Shown here: positions 43,298 to 51,357 of the stretch, one piece after another | How positions within the stretch are numbered: position 1 is the stretch's first letter | Layout: each line of letters starts with the position of its first letter | Source: Novosphingobium sp049354825 | GTDB lineage: Bacteria > Pseudomonadota > Alphaproteobacteria > Sphingomonadales > Sphingomonadaceae | Assembly: GCF_049354825.1 (NCBI RefSeq) | Contig: NZ_CP186480.1 | Location: forward strand, 1,488,001-1,552,000 | Direction of reading: 5' to 3' | Length of the DNA stretch: 64,000 nt | The notes under the pieces: model-generated | Told to the model about the DNA's origin: nothing | Databases searched by the model: none | Seen by the model: the letters and a program-made list of their open reading frames with translations, nothing else | Program-made: the position numbers and the translations under genes

Positions 43298-43384
43298 GCG
43301 GTCGTGGCGGAACTGGTAGACGCGCAACGTTGAGGTCGTTGTGGGCGAAAGCCCGTGGAAGTTCGAGTCTTCTCGACCGCACCA
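43298..43384 (+). tRNA. tRNA-Leu (anticodon GAG)
   Basis: Acceptor arms GCGGTCG/CGACCGC, discriminator A and encoded CCA. The anticodon arm is CAACG-TTGAGGT-CGTTG (GAG), with a long variable arm GTGGGCGAAAGCCCGT. It lies exactly at the transition to lower-G+C DNA and 187 bases before the end of a serine recombinase gene, so it is a plausible integration landmark. Confidence 0.95.
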
Positions 43385-43571
43385 AACAGTCCTAATTCTT
43401 TGGCTCAACCCGCATTCGGGGAGCATCCGGCCGCAAAATGGCGCAGTTCTGGGCGCTTTCATGGCCGACCTGTCTCCAGATGACGCCAGAGACTTGGCCA
43501 TGGCATGCCACGAGCGCCCCGAAACTGGCGAACGTCTCTGCTCCTAGAATTCTGACTGCAGCCATTTTAGA

Positions 43572-45251
43572 TCAGCAGAACCCGAATGCCAGTCGCTGCT
43601 CGCTCCACGCGAGCGGCAACTCGCACGCCAGCAAGCAACGAGCCGTTAGCGAAGGCGGCTGGCGCCCTTCGAGAATCGCGATTACGATGTCCGGCGCAAG
43701 ACAGGAAAGCGTAACAAGCTGCGATAGCCGGGTCCGGCAAATCCCTGCTTGCTTAGCGATCTCAGCAATTGATTTGTCGGGATGCGCCTTGACGCCTTCG
43801 CCCGCAGTGTGAGCATCCGTGATCAACGACACGAGTTTCTCGTTTCGGGTCGGAACCGGAGGTTGGTCAGGCGCTGGAATGACCAGCCGGACCTCGTGTC
43901 CGCGACGCACCCGTATCGCAGGACAAGACAAGCTCACCGCTCCCGAGCATGCGGTTGGGGCGAGCTCTGCACCAAGCATCGACCGAAGTCCCGCTCCGTC
44001 CAGTTCGATGTCTATGCTCTCTTTGCAAAGGTCTACCTGGCGGAGAACCTTTTCGACTAATTCGATCCGCGCAGCGGGTCCTCCACTTCGAAGCACCGAG
44101 GCCATGGCGGCGCCCGCTGCGATAACGGCGCGCACCAACTGCGCATCGTGCTGCGATGGGCCCAACCAATCGCAAAGTTCACGTTGGTCATCGGTCCACT
44201 CGGCTATGCGTGTAAAAACCAGCTCTTCAAGATCATGGGCCGACACTCGCCACGCCGGCTCCCCGTCAAGCTGATCGCTTCTGGTGGCGTAATAGCGGTA
44301 CCGCACACCGAGTTTATTCGTATGGCTTGGGGACATCGCCCTTCCCCGTCCATCGTTGAGTTTGCCTACGAGCAAGCTTGGATGCTTGGCCTTAATCCGG
44401 CGGGCGTGGCCTTGCGCCCGCGCGGTCAGCGCGGCTTGAACATCGACCCACAATTCCTCTGACACGATCGCTTCGTGTTCGGCGTCAAAATACTCGCCCT
44501 TGTGGGTGAGCTTGCCGCGGTAAACTTGATTGGCGAGGAGATGGTAGAGTGTGCCGCGCCGGAAGGCGCATCCACCCCGTTTGGGGCCGCTGGCATTGTA
44601 CTGCAGCTTCGTGCGATGACCGTCGCGCGCAAGTTCGTCGACGAGTTCAGGAACGGAGCTGAGGGCGAGATAGCGCCGCATGATATGGCGGACGAGTTTG
44701 GCTTCGGAGTCGTTGACGACCAGCTTGCGCGCCCTGACGTCGTAGCCAAGCGGGACCGGACCACCCATCCAAATGCCTTTGCGTTTCGATGCAGCAATCT
44801 TATCGCGAATGCGCTCGCCGGTCACCTCGCGTTCGAACTGCGCGAAGCTCAACAACATGTTGAGGGTGAGCCTTCCCATCGACGTAGTGGTGTTGAACGA
44901 CTGGGTGATAGACACAAAGCTTGCACTGGCGGCGTCCAACACCTCGACGATTTTAGCGAAGTCGGCGAGGCTGCGGGTAAGCCGGTCAATCTTGTAGAGC
45001 AGGATTATGTCGACCCTGCCCGCGGCGACATCGGCAAGGAGGCGCTTGAGCCCTGGCCGTTGCATATTTCCGCCCGAGAAACCGCCGTCGTCGTACCGCT
45101 CGCCACTGAGCGTCCAACCCTCGTGCTGCTGGCTAAGAGCGTAGGCCGCGCATGCCGCGTGTTGGGCATCAAGGCTGTTGAACTCTTGCTCGAGACCGTC
45201 CTCGGTCGACTTGCGGGTATAGATCGCGCAGCGATAAGTTCGCTCAGCCAC
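43572..45251 (-). CDS. Large serine site-specific recombinase
   Basis: A recombinase of 559 residues. The resolvase/invertase catalytic domain starts YRCAIYTRKSTEDGLEQE with the nucleophilic Ser15, and includes YDDGGFSGGNMQRPGLKRLL and LLYKIDRLTRSLADF with the catalytic Arg cluster. A recombinase domain (PLGYDVRARKLVVND, RGTLYHLLANQVYRGKLTH) and a C-terminal tail follow. No zinc-ribbon cysteines of the phiC31 type are obvious, and the tail ends in a helix-turn-helix-like KSIAEIAKQAGICRTRLSQLV. The GTG start overlaps the DUF2924 gene by 8 bases. With its two partner genes it forms a mobile module often found at sphingomonad island ends. Confidence 0.92.
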   Translation of the reverse strand: MAERTYRCAIYTRKSTEDGLEQEFNSLDAQHAACAAYALSQQHEGWTLSGERYDDGGFSGGNMQRPGLKRLLADVAAGRVDIILLYKIDRLTRSLADFAKIVEVLDAASASFVSITQSFNTTTSMGRLTLNMLLSFAQFEREVTGERIRDKIAASKRKGIWMGGPVPLGYDVRARKLVVNDSEAKLVRHIMRRYLALSSVPELVDELARDGHRTKLQYNASGPKRGGCAFRRGTLYHLLANQVYRGKLTHKGEYFDAEHEAIVSEELWVDVQAALTARAQGHARRIKAKHPSLLVGKLNDGRGRAMSPSHTNKLGVRYRYYATRSDQLDGEPAWRVSAHDLEELVFTRIAEWTDDQRELCDWLGPSQHDAQLVRAVIAAGAAMASVLRSGGPAARIELVEKVLRQVDLCKESIDIELDGAGLRSMLGAELAPTACSGAVSLSCPAIRVRRGHEVRLVIPAPDQPPVPTRNEKLVSLITDAHTAGEGVKAHPDKSIAEIAKQAGICRTRLSQLVTLSCLAPDIVIAILEGRQPPSLTARCLLACELPLAWSEQRLAFGFC

Positions 45252-45696
45252 GGCGCGTCAGCCCGAAGAACCGCGGACCCGACCAGTGAGCGCCGGTGAC
45301 CTCTTGAGCGATTTTCGAGAGCGAACGATAATGACGACCTTCCCAGGAAAAGCCCGTCTCTGTTGTCAGGACAGCGATCGTGCGCCCCTGCCATTCCCGG
45401 ATCAGACGGGCGCCGGGTGTCAACTTGGTCGTTTGCTTCGTAACGGTCGACAGCGGGACAGACGCCGTACTCCGGATTAGTTCGCGCACCACTAGCGCGG
45501 GCAGACCGCCCAATCGCTTTTCCTGAAGTCGCTGGGCGAGCAGACGGCGAAGCAACGCAGCGCCGACCCTCGGAACCGTTGTATCGGTAAGTGCCTCCCA
45601 TTTCGAGCGTAGTTCGGCCGGCGATAGATCCCCGAGCTGACAAAGTTCTTGGCTGATGCGGGCTTGGGCGCTCGCATGCCTCGCGGTGCTAGCCAT
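45244..45696 (-). CDS. DUF2924 domain-containing protein
   Basis: A basic protein of 150 residues matching the DUF2924 layout. An N-terminal helix has LSPAELRSKWEAL and LRRLLAQRLQEKRLGGLP, and the C-terminal half has LTPGARLIREWQGRTIAVLTTETGFSWEGRHYRSLSKIAQEVTGAHWSGPRFFGL. The latter is a small beta domain that resembles DNA-binding modules and is nearly always next to serine recombinases. It overlaps the recombinase start and begins 1 base after the DUF3489 gene. It probably acts as a recombination accessory or DNA-binding factor (inference). Confidence 0.88.
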   Translation of the reverse strand: MASTARHASAQARISQELCQLGDLSPAELRSKWEALTDTTVPRVGAALLRRLLAQRLQEKRLGGLPALVVRELIRSTASVPLSTVTKQTTKLTPGARLIREWQGRTIAVLTTETGFSWEGRHYRSLSKIAQEVTGAHWSGPRFFGLTRRG

Positions 45697-45697
45697 C

Positions 45698-45991
45698 CTA
45701 GCGCCGGATGTAGGTGGTTAAAGCGCTGCCCTTCTGACGCTCGATAACCACGCCGCGTTTCCGAAGCCCTGTAAGCGCCGCTCGGATCGTATGTGGAAGC
45801 CAACCGGTAGCTTCGATCATCTGCTCGATGGTTGCGCCTTGGGAGCGGGAGATAAGTTTGAGAATGAGACTCGCCTTTGTCGGCTTTCTATCTCCTGGAG
45901 TGTAGTTACCGCCCTCCCTCGCGCCGCCTTCGGGCGCACGGGCCATTCGACGGTTCCGCTTCGACGTAGGGCTGTTTTCAATGCTTAACAT
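45698..45991 (-). CDS. DUF3489 domain-containing protein
   Basis: A small protein of 97 residues whose C-terminal 60 residues (TKASLILKLISRSQGATIEQMIEATGWLPHTIRAALTGLRKRGVVIE...) form the winged-helix-like DUF3489 domain. The ATG at 45991 is chosen because it follows a GGAGC ribosome site and places a short basic linker (SKRNRRMARAPEGG) before the domain; an earlier in-frame start encodes unrelated residues. It is first in the DUF3489-DUF2924-recombinase operon and is likely a DNA-binding regulator or directionality factor of the element (inference). Confidence 0.86.
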   Translation of the reverse strand: MLSIENSPTSKRNRRMARAPEGGAREGGNYTPGDRKPTKASLILKLISRSQGATIEQMIEATGWLPHTIRAALTGLRKRGVVIERQKGSALTTYIRR

Positions 45992-46328
45992 GGCGGTGCT
46001 CCGATGGGTGCAGCCATATGTTGCTCCCACCACGCACAGCCCCGCAGGATCAAGTCCGCGTGGCCTTTGCGAGCGGCGTCTATCCGCGGCTCGCTCGGCA
46101 ACCAGTGCTCCTTCTAGCACGGAAGTCGAATGCTTTCCCAACATCTGCGCCCAAGTCCGCTTTGCGCCCTAATTCCTGTCGTCCGAGTTCGCTCAAAACT
46201 CCTCCAAAAGCCGCCATTAATTGAGAACGAGCCTAAGGCGCATTGCGCACAATGTCGGTCGTTCCGTCCAACGTAGTGGTAAGCCAACCGCGGTTGTTCG
46301 CCTAAGCAGGGCCAACATTAGATTGACC
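45992..46328. other. Intergenic region, no supported gene
   Basis: 337 bases between the DUF3489 gene and the LysR gene. Short reading frames here lack ribosome sites and recognisable motifs. The promoter of the recombinase operon is expected at its left end. I see no repeat or RNA structure of note. Confidence 0.6.
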
Positions 46329-47219
46329 TCATTCGACGTAGCGCACGGCAGCAATAAACGCGGCCAGCGCCGGCGATTGTTGGCGGCGACTGGGATAGTA
46401 GAGGTGGTAGCCAGGGAACGGGGGGCACCAGTCCTCCAACACTTGTACCAACTCGCCTGCGGTCAAATGCGCCTGCAGGTAGTCTCGAGGCAGGTAACAG
46501 AGTCCAAGGCTGTCGACAGCTGCCTGCCTGACTACGGCGATGTCGTTCACCACCAACTGACCGTCTACCCGCACGTTGACCACCCGGCCGTCCCGTTCCA
46601 GGTCCCACACCGAGATGCCGCCCTTGGCCTGGTGGCGCAGGTTGATGCAGTTGTGCTTGGCGAGATCATCGGGGGTTTGCGGCACGCCGCGCTTCAGATA
46701 CTCGGGCGAACCAGCCACCGCCATCTGCATGTCCGGCCCTATGCGAACGGCGATCATGTCCTGAGCGAGTGTTTCGCCAAGGCGCACTCCAGCATCGAAA
46801 CGCTCGGCAGCGATATCGACGAAGCCGTTGTCCACGACCAGCTCGATTGACAGGTCTGGGTACTGGGGCAGTAGCTTCGCCAAAGCGGGTAGCAGGATGC
46901 TCTCCGCGGGCTGATCACCTGTGGTGATGCGCAATGTCCCGGCGGGCTTCTCGCGCAACTCAGTGAGACTTTCGAGCTCGGTGGTGACTTCGTCGAAGTG
47001 GGGCCCGACCCGCTCCAGAAGCCGCTCTCCGGGCTCAGTCGTCGAAACGCTTCGGCTGGTGCGGGTCAGGAGGCGGACCCCAAGCCGTTCCTCGAGCTTG
47101 CGTATCGTGTGGCTGAGCGCCGATGGAGAGACGCCTAGCTTGGCCGCTGCGCGGGTGAAGCTGCGCTCTCTCGCCACAGCGAGGAACGCCACCAGGTCTG
47201 CCATGGTTTCGCGATGCAT
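46329..47219 (-). CDS. LysR family transcriptional regulator
   Basis: A LysR-type regulator of 296 residues. The N-terminal winged HTH is LVAFLAVARERSFTRAAAKLGVSPSALSHTIRKLEERLGVRLL, followed by the substrate-binding domain (GTLRITTGDQPAESILLPAL, FDAGVRLGETLAQDM, LGLCYLPRDYL). It belongs to the CrgA/DmlR-like group that usually governs a divergent neighbour. It is divergent from the MFS gene across 75 bases that contain a TGCCGAT-N11-ATCGGCA dyad with the T-N11-A signature. It therefore probably controls the downstream seven-gene cluster; the inducer is unknown. Confidence 0.92.
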   Translation of the reverse strand: MHRETMADLVAFLAVARERSFTRAAAKLGVSPSALSHTIRKLEERLGVRLLTRTSRSVSTTEPGERLLERVGPHFDEVTTELESLTELREKPAGTLRITTGDQPAESILLPALAKLLPQYPDLSIELVVDNGFVDIAAERFDAGVRLGETLAQDMIAVRIGPDMQMAVAGSPEYLKRGVPQTPDDLAKHNCINLRHQAKGGISVWDLERDGRVVNVRVDGQLVVNDIAVVRQAAVDSLGLCYLPRDYLQAHLTAGELVQVLEDWCPPFPGYHLYYPSRRQQSPALAAFIAAVRYVE

Positions 47220-47243
47220 CGTTGAATCCTGCTCACAGCCGCA

Positions 47244-47268
47244 TGCCGATCATAGCGGGTAATCGGCA
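47244..47268. promoter_or_regulatory. LysR-type operator (T-N11-A dyad)
   Basis: TGCCGAT and ATCGGCA are perfect 7-base inverted arms separated by 11 bases (47251-47261), which satisfies the classic T-N11-A LysR binding rule. The site starts 24 bases upstream of the lysR start and ends 26 bases before the MFS ATG, so it fits a shared divergent promoter. Confidence 0.75.
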
Positions 47269-47294
47269 GGATGTTGATTGCCTAAATAGGCTGC

Positions 47295-48539
47295 ATGGAA
47301 CTTGCTCAACTTAGAAATGCCGCGAACCGGCAATCGGAAAAACCCGCGAGGAGCGGCGGCTGGCCGGCCGTATTCGCCATGACGCTCTGCGTTGCGACAT
47401 TGATCGCTTCGGAGTTCATGCCGGTCAGCTTGCTCACCCCGATCGCATCCGGCTTGCATATCACTGAGGGCCAGGCCGGCCAAGGGATCGCGGTGTCCGG
47501 CATCTTCGCCGTGATCACGAGTCTGTTCATCGCATCGGCGAGCCGGGGGATCGATCGTCGGATCCTTCTGCTTGGGCTCACCACAGTGATGATCGTCTCT
47601 GGCGCTGTCGTTGCGCTGGCTCCCACTTATTTGGTCTTCATGATCGGCCGGGCTCTTCTCGGCGTGGTGATCGGCGGCTTCTGGTCGATGTCTACTGCAA
47701 CGGTGATGCGGCTCCTGCCGGAGGATGCAGTGCCGCGTGCACTCGCCCTGCTTAATGGTGGCAACGCGCTGGCGACGACGATTGCGGCACCGCTTGGCAG
47801 CTATCTGGGCCAGTATATCGGCTGGCGCGGCGCATTCTTCTTCGTCGTTCCGCTCGCCGCGGTGACCTTCGTATGGCTGTTCACGACGCTGCCGAACCTG
47901 CCCAATCGCGAGCGCGTTAGCGCGACCGCGGCCTTCCAGGTTCTGCGCCGCCGCCAAGTGCCGCTTGGCATGCTCGCGGTGGCCCTGTTCTTCATGGGCC
48001 AGTTTGCCCTGTTCACTTACCTGCGTCCTTTTCTTGAGACGGTGACTGGGGTGGACGTGACGACTCTCTCGCTCATGCTGCTCGGCCTCGGCGTCGCCGG
48101 GTTGGCGGGGACCTACGCCATCGGCATTGCTCTGAAACGTTCGCTCTATGGACTGCTGGTCGCGATGCCGCTGGCGATGGCCGCCATCGCAGCCGGGCTG
48201 GTAGCGGTCGGTCAGTCACCGCTCAGCGTTTCGATCCTGCTTATCCTTTGGGGTGCGATCGGCACCGCGGCTCCGGTCGCCTGGTGGACCTGGGTCAGCA
48301 AGGCATTGCCGGACGAGGCCGAGGCCGGCGGTGGGTTGATGGTAGCGGTAGTGCAGCTCGCGATTACCCTCGGCGCTGCGATCGGCGGGATGCTGTTCGA
48401 CGGCTCGGGCTATCAGGCCACCTTCTTGGCCAGTGCTGTCCTGCTGGTCGCCTCCGCCCTGGCTGCCTTCTTCGCTTCCCGCGCGTCGCGCGCTTCTGAC
48501 CAAGCTGCCGACACTCACGCCACCACGGCAACACTTTGA
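47295..48539 (+). CDS. MFS transporter (DHA1-type efflux, NepI/AraJ-like)
   Basis: A 12-helix major facilitator of 414 residues. The N-terminal block FAMTLCVATLIASEFMPVSLLTPIA is typical of DHA1 drug/sugar-efflux carriers. Motif A-like SRGIDRRILLLG is in loop 2-3, and motif C-like ALATTIAAPLGSYLGQYIGWRGAFF is in helix 5. Export of a toxic metabolite or drug is the family norm. It is the first gene of the LysR-linked cluster and is followed after 14 bases by an exported hydrolase. The substrate is unknown. Confidence 0.9.
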   Translation: MELAQLRNAANRQSEKPARSGGWPAVFAMTLCVATLIASEFMPVSLLTPIASGLHITEGQAGQGIAVSGIFAVITSLFIASASRGIDRRILLLGLTTVMIVSGAVVALAPTYLVFMIGRALLGVVIGGFWSMSTATVMRLLPEDAVPRALALLNGGNALATTIAAPLGSYLGQYIGWRGAFFFVVPLAAVTFVWLFTTLPNLPNRERVSATAAFQVLRRRQVPLGMLAVALFFMGQFALFTYLRPFLETVTGVDVTTLSLMLLGLGVAGLAGTYAIGIALKRSLYGLLVAMPLAMAAIAAGLVAVGQSPLSVSILLILWGAIGTAAPVAWWTWVSKALPDEAEAGGGLMVAVVQLAITLGAAIGGMLFDGSGYQATFLASAVLLVASALAAFFASRASRASDQAADTHATTATL

Positions 48540-48553
48540 ACCGGAGAATACCG

Positions 48554-49654
48554 ATGCCCGACGCTTCACGTATCCGCGCTACGCCGAGCCGCCGGCAATT
48601 CGGGGGCGGCATGCTCGTTGCGATCGCCGCGCTTTCCCTGGGCGCCGAGCAGCCCGCGCTCGCTGAACCAGCCGAGAGCCAATCAAACGGAGCCACCATG
48701 CAGCTGACCCAGACCTGGGACAAAGTCTTCCCCAAGAGTGACAAGGTCGATCACCAGAAAGTCACCTTCACCAATCGCTACGGCATCACTCTCGTCGGCG
48801 ATCTCTATTTGCCGAGAAACCGCGGCGGTCAGCGGCTGCCCGCCATTGCGGTCGGTGGTCCCTTCGGCGCAGTAAAGGAGCAGTCGTCAGGTCTCTATGC
48901 CCAGACGATGGCCGAGCGCGGGTTTGTTACTCTGGCTTTCGATCCCTCATACACTGGTGAAAGCGGCGGTTCGCCGCGCAACGTCGCCTCGCCCGACATA
49001 AACACCGAGGATTTCAGCGCCGCCATCGATTACCTTGGCCGGCACGCTTCGGTAGATCGCGAGCGGCTCGGCATTCTCGGCATCTGCGGATGGGGCGGCA
49101 TGGCGCTGAATGCGGTCGCGGTCGACAAGCGGGTAAAGGCGGTCGCGGTCAGCACGATGTATGACATGACCCGCGTGATGTCGAAGGGCTACAACGACAG
49201 CATGACCCTCGAGCAGCGTAGTGCGACGCTCGAGCGGCTCAGCCGCCAGCGGTGGAATGACGCCGAAGCGGGCACCCCGGAATACGGTCCGCCCATGAAC
49301 GAGCTGAAGGGCGGTGAAGCTCAGTTCCTCGTGGACTACCACGACTATTACAAGACGCCGCGCGGGTTCCATCCGCGCTCGGTCAACTCCAACGGCTCCT
49401 GGACCGTCACCAACCCGCTGTCGTTCATGAACATGCCGCTGTTGACCTACATCAAGGAGATTTCGCCGCGTCCGATCCTGTTCGTGCACGGCGAGAAGGC
49501 GCACTCGCGTTACTTCAGCGAGACGGCGTACGCGGCGGCTGCCGAGCCCAAGGAGCTCGTCATCGTGCCAGGCGCGAACCACACGGACCTTTACGACAAG
49601 ACCGCCGTCATCCCGTTCGACCGGTTCGCCGATTTTTTCGGCCGGAGCCTCTAA
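48554..49654 (+). CDS. Exported alpha/beta hydrolase (DUF1100/YcjY-like)
   Basis: A protein of 366 residues. The N-terminus SRRQFGGGMLVAIAALSLGA with preceding basic residues resembles a Tat/Sec signal. The mature domain has YGITLVGDLYLP, FDPSYTGESGGSPRN, the nucleophile-elbow equivalent GICGWGGMAL (Cys in place of Ser), and C-terminal FVHGEKAHSRYF and PGANHTDLYDK with the expected Asp/His region. A Cys nucleophile is known in dienelactone-hydrolase-like enzymes. The ATG at 48554 has a GGAG ribosome site. It is co-directional with the MFS and cupin genes. Substrate not inferable. Confidence 0.85.
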   Translation: MPDASRIRATPSRRQFGGGMLVAIAALSLGAEQPALAEPAESQSNGATMQLTQTWDKVFPKSDKVDHQKVTFTNRYGITLVGDLYLPRNRGGQRLPAIAVGGPFGAVKEQSSGLYAQTMAERGFVTLAFDPSYTGESGGSPRNVASPDINTEDFSAAIDYLGRHASVDRERLGILGICGWGGMALNAVAVDKRVKAVAVSTMYDMTRVMSKGYNDSMTLEQRSATLERLSRQRWNDAEAGTPEYGPPMNELKGGEAQFLVDYHDYYKTPRGFHPRSVNSNGSWTVTNPLSFMNMPLLTYIKEISPRPILFVHGEKAHSRYFSETAYAAAAEPKELVIVPGANHTDLYDKTAVIPFDRFADFFGRSL

Positions 49655-49657
49655 CTT

Positions 49658-50182
49658 ATGCGTTCGAGAAATACCCTCGACGCAGCGGCACTCATGCTCG
49701 TCGCGCTCGTTGGTCCCACGGCGGGTGCTGCGGAACAGCCAACTAGAAACCTCAAGCCAGGAGCCAGATCTATGGAAATCACCCGTAAGTCAGAAATGAA
49801 GACGGTGTCTGGTCCGTCAGAATACTTCACCGGCGACGTTACCATCACCGGTCAGTTCCAGCGGCCGGACCCTTCGCGGGTCGGCGGCGCCATCGTCCAC
49901 TTCGAGCCTGGCGCGCGCACCGCTTGGCATGCCCATCCCGCGGGCCAGACGCTGATCGTAACTGAGGGGATCGGATGGACCCAGATCGAGGGCGGGCCGA
50001 AGCTCGAGTTCCATGCAGGCGACGTTCTGTGGTGCCCGGCGGAACACAAGCACTGGCACGGCGCGACACCGCACGAGGCGATGACCCACATCGCCATCCA
50101 GGAATCGGTAAACGGTTCGCCGGTGACTTGGATGGAGAAGGTCACCGACGAACAATATCTCGCTCCGATGGGCCAGAACTAA
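49658..50182 (+). CDS. Cupin-domain protein with signal peptide
   Basis: A single-cupin protein of 174 residues. The N-terminus (ALMLVALVGPTAGAAEQ) looks like a signal peptide. Cupin motif 1 is HFEPGARTAWHAHPAGQTLIV (two His plus a later Glu-like position in VTEG). Motif 2 is AGDVLWCPAEHKHWHGAT with its His ligands. This resembles (R)-hydroxynitrile lyase-like and quercetinase-like small cupins that accompany alpha/beta hydrolases and tautomerases in stress-related operons. It starts 3 bases after the hydrolase stop. Metal dependence is inferred. Confidence 0.88.
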   Translation: MRSRNTLDAAALMLVALVGPTAGAAEQPTRNLKPGARSMEITRKSEMKTVSGPSEYFTGDVTITGQFQRPDPSRVGGAIVHFEPGARTAWHAHPAGQTLIVTEGIGWTQIEGGPKLEFHAGDVLWCPAEHKHWHGATPHEAMTHIAIQESVNGSPVTWMEKVTDEQYLAPMGQN

Positions 50183-50186
50183 GCCT

Positions 50187-50441
50187 GTGCCCCATGTGAT
50201 CGTAAAGCTCTGGCCGGGCAAATCGCAGGCGCAGAAACAGGCTCTGTCCGACGCCATCGTCCGGGATGTGGCCGCAACGCTTGGATATGGAGACGAGTCT
50301 GTCTCGGTCGGCTTCGAGGAAGTGTCCTCCGCCGATTGGTCAACCCAGGTCTACGGCCCGGATATTCAAAACCGATGGGACACCCTCACCAAGCAGCCCG
50401 GCTACGGGCCTGGCCAACCTCGACAATCGAAAGACTCCTAA
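50187..50441 (+). CDS. 4-oxalocrotonate tautomerase-family protein
   Basis: A small protein of 84 residues that begins (GTG)-PHVIVKLWPGKS. The Pro after the initiator becomes the catalytic N-terminal Pro-1 once Met is removed, which is the defining residue of the tautomerase superfamily. The helix-strand pattern KQALSDAIVRDVAATLGY and VSVGFEEVSSADW follows. The C-terminal extension is longer than the 62-residue classical enzyme. It starts 4 bases after the cupin gene, so it is part of the same operon. Substrate unknown. Confidence 0.85.
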   Translation: MPHVIVKLWPGKSQAQKQALSDAIVRDVAATLGYGDESVSVGFEEVSSADWSTQVYGPDIQNRWDTLTKQPGYGPGQPRQSKDS

Positions 50442-50442
50442 T

Positions 50443-51333
50443 ATGATTCTGCAAGAGAACTTCACCCTGTCGAACGGGGTGCGCATTCCCAAGCTGGGCT
50501 ACGGGACGTGGATGATCCCCGATGCCGAGGCAGCGCATGCCGTAAGCGACGCTATTGCAATCGGCTATCGCCACATCGACACCGCGCAAGCTTACGCCAA
50601 CGAACGCGGTGTCGGGGACGGCGTGCGCAACAGCGGCGTTCCGCGCGACCAAATTTTCGTCACCACCAAGCTTGCTGCCGAAAGCAAAAGCTACCTGGAT
50701 GCAAAGCAACTGATCGACGGATCGCTTCAGGCGCTGGCGCTCGATCACATCGATCTCATGTTGATTCACAGCCCACAGCCGTGGTCGGAGTTTCGGGCCG
50801 GCGATCGCTATTTCGAAGGCAATGCCGACGCCTGGCGCGCGCTCGAAGAGGCCCATCAGGCCGGCAAGCTGCGCGCGGTCGGGGTGTCCAACTTTGAGCG
50901 GGAAGACATCGAAAACCTCCTGGCGAACGGCCGCCTCGCTCCGATGGTCAACCAAGTGCTGGCGCATGTCGGCAACACACCGTTCGACCTGATCGAATAC
51001 TGCCGCTCAAAAGACATTCTGGTCCAAGCCTACTCGCCGGTGGCGCATGGCGCGGTGCTGAAGGATGCCGGGTTGCAGGACATGGCTGAGCGCTACGGGG
51101 TGAGCGTGGCGCAGCTTTGCATCCGCTATTGTCTGCAGCTGAATCTGCTGCCGCTGCCGAAAACGCTCAACCCGGTGCACATGCGGGACAACGCTGCTGT
51201 CGATTTCACGATTTCCGATGAGGACATGAACGCGCTGCGCGGAACGGGCGCTGGCACCGACTACGGCGAGGCAGGCAAGTTCCCCGTGTTCGGGAAGAAG
51301 CGTCAGCCCGAGCCCACGCCCTACGCCGGTTGA
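50443..51333 (+). CDS. Aldo/keto reductase
   Basis: An NADPH-dependent aldo/keto reductase of 296 residues with a TIM-barrel fold. The catalytic tetrad is visible: Asp and Tyr in GYRHIDTAQAYANE, Lys in VTTKLAAES, and His in LMLIHSPQPW. Signature 2 is AVGVSNFEREDIENLL, and the C-terminal cofactor site is LPLPKTLNPVHMRDNA. It most resembles 2,5-diketo-D-gluconate reductase-type enzymes. It starts 1 base after the tautomerase stop. It probably reduces a carbonyl compound handled by this cluster. Confidence 0.92.
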   Translation: MILQENFTLSNGVRIPKLGYGTWMIPDAEAAHAVSDAIAIGYRHIDTAQAYANERGVGDGVRNSGVPRDQIFVTTKLAAESKSYLDAKQLIDGSLQALALDHIDLMLIHSPQPWSEFRAGDRYFEGNADAWRALEEAHQAGKLRAVGVSNFEREDIENLLANGRLAPMVNQVLAHVGNTPFDLIEYCRSKDILVQAYSPVAHGAVLKDAGLQDMAERYGVSVAQLCIRYCLQLNLLPLPKTLNPVHMRDNAAVDFTISDEDMNALRGTGAGTDYGEAGKFPVFGKKRQPEPTPYAG

Positions 51334-51357
51334 AAGGGCCCCGATAAGGAATTCGAA

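Noticed and set aside
43385..43571. Second copy of the tRNA-Leu 3' end as an att repeat
   Set aside because: I could not find the tRNA 3' sequence repeated in the rest of the window; the right end is probably outside.
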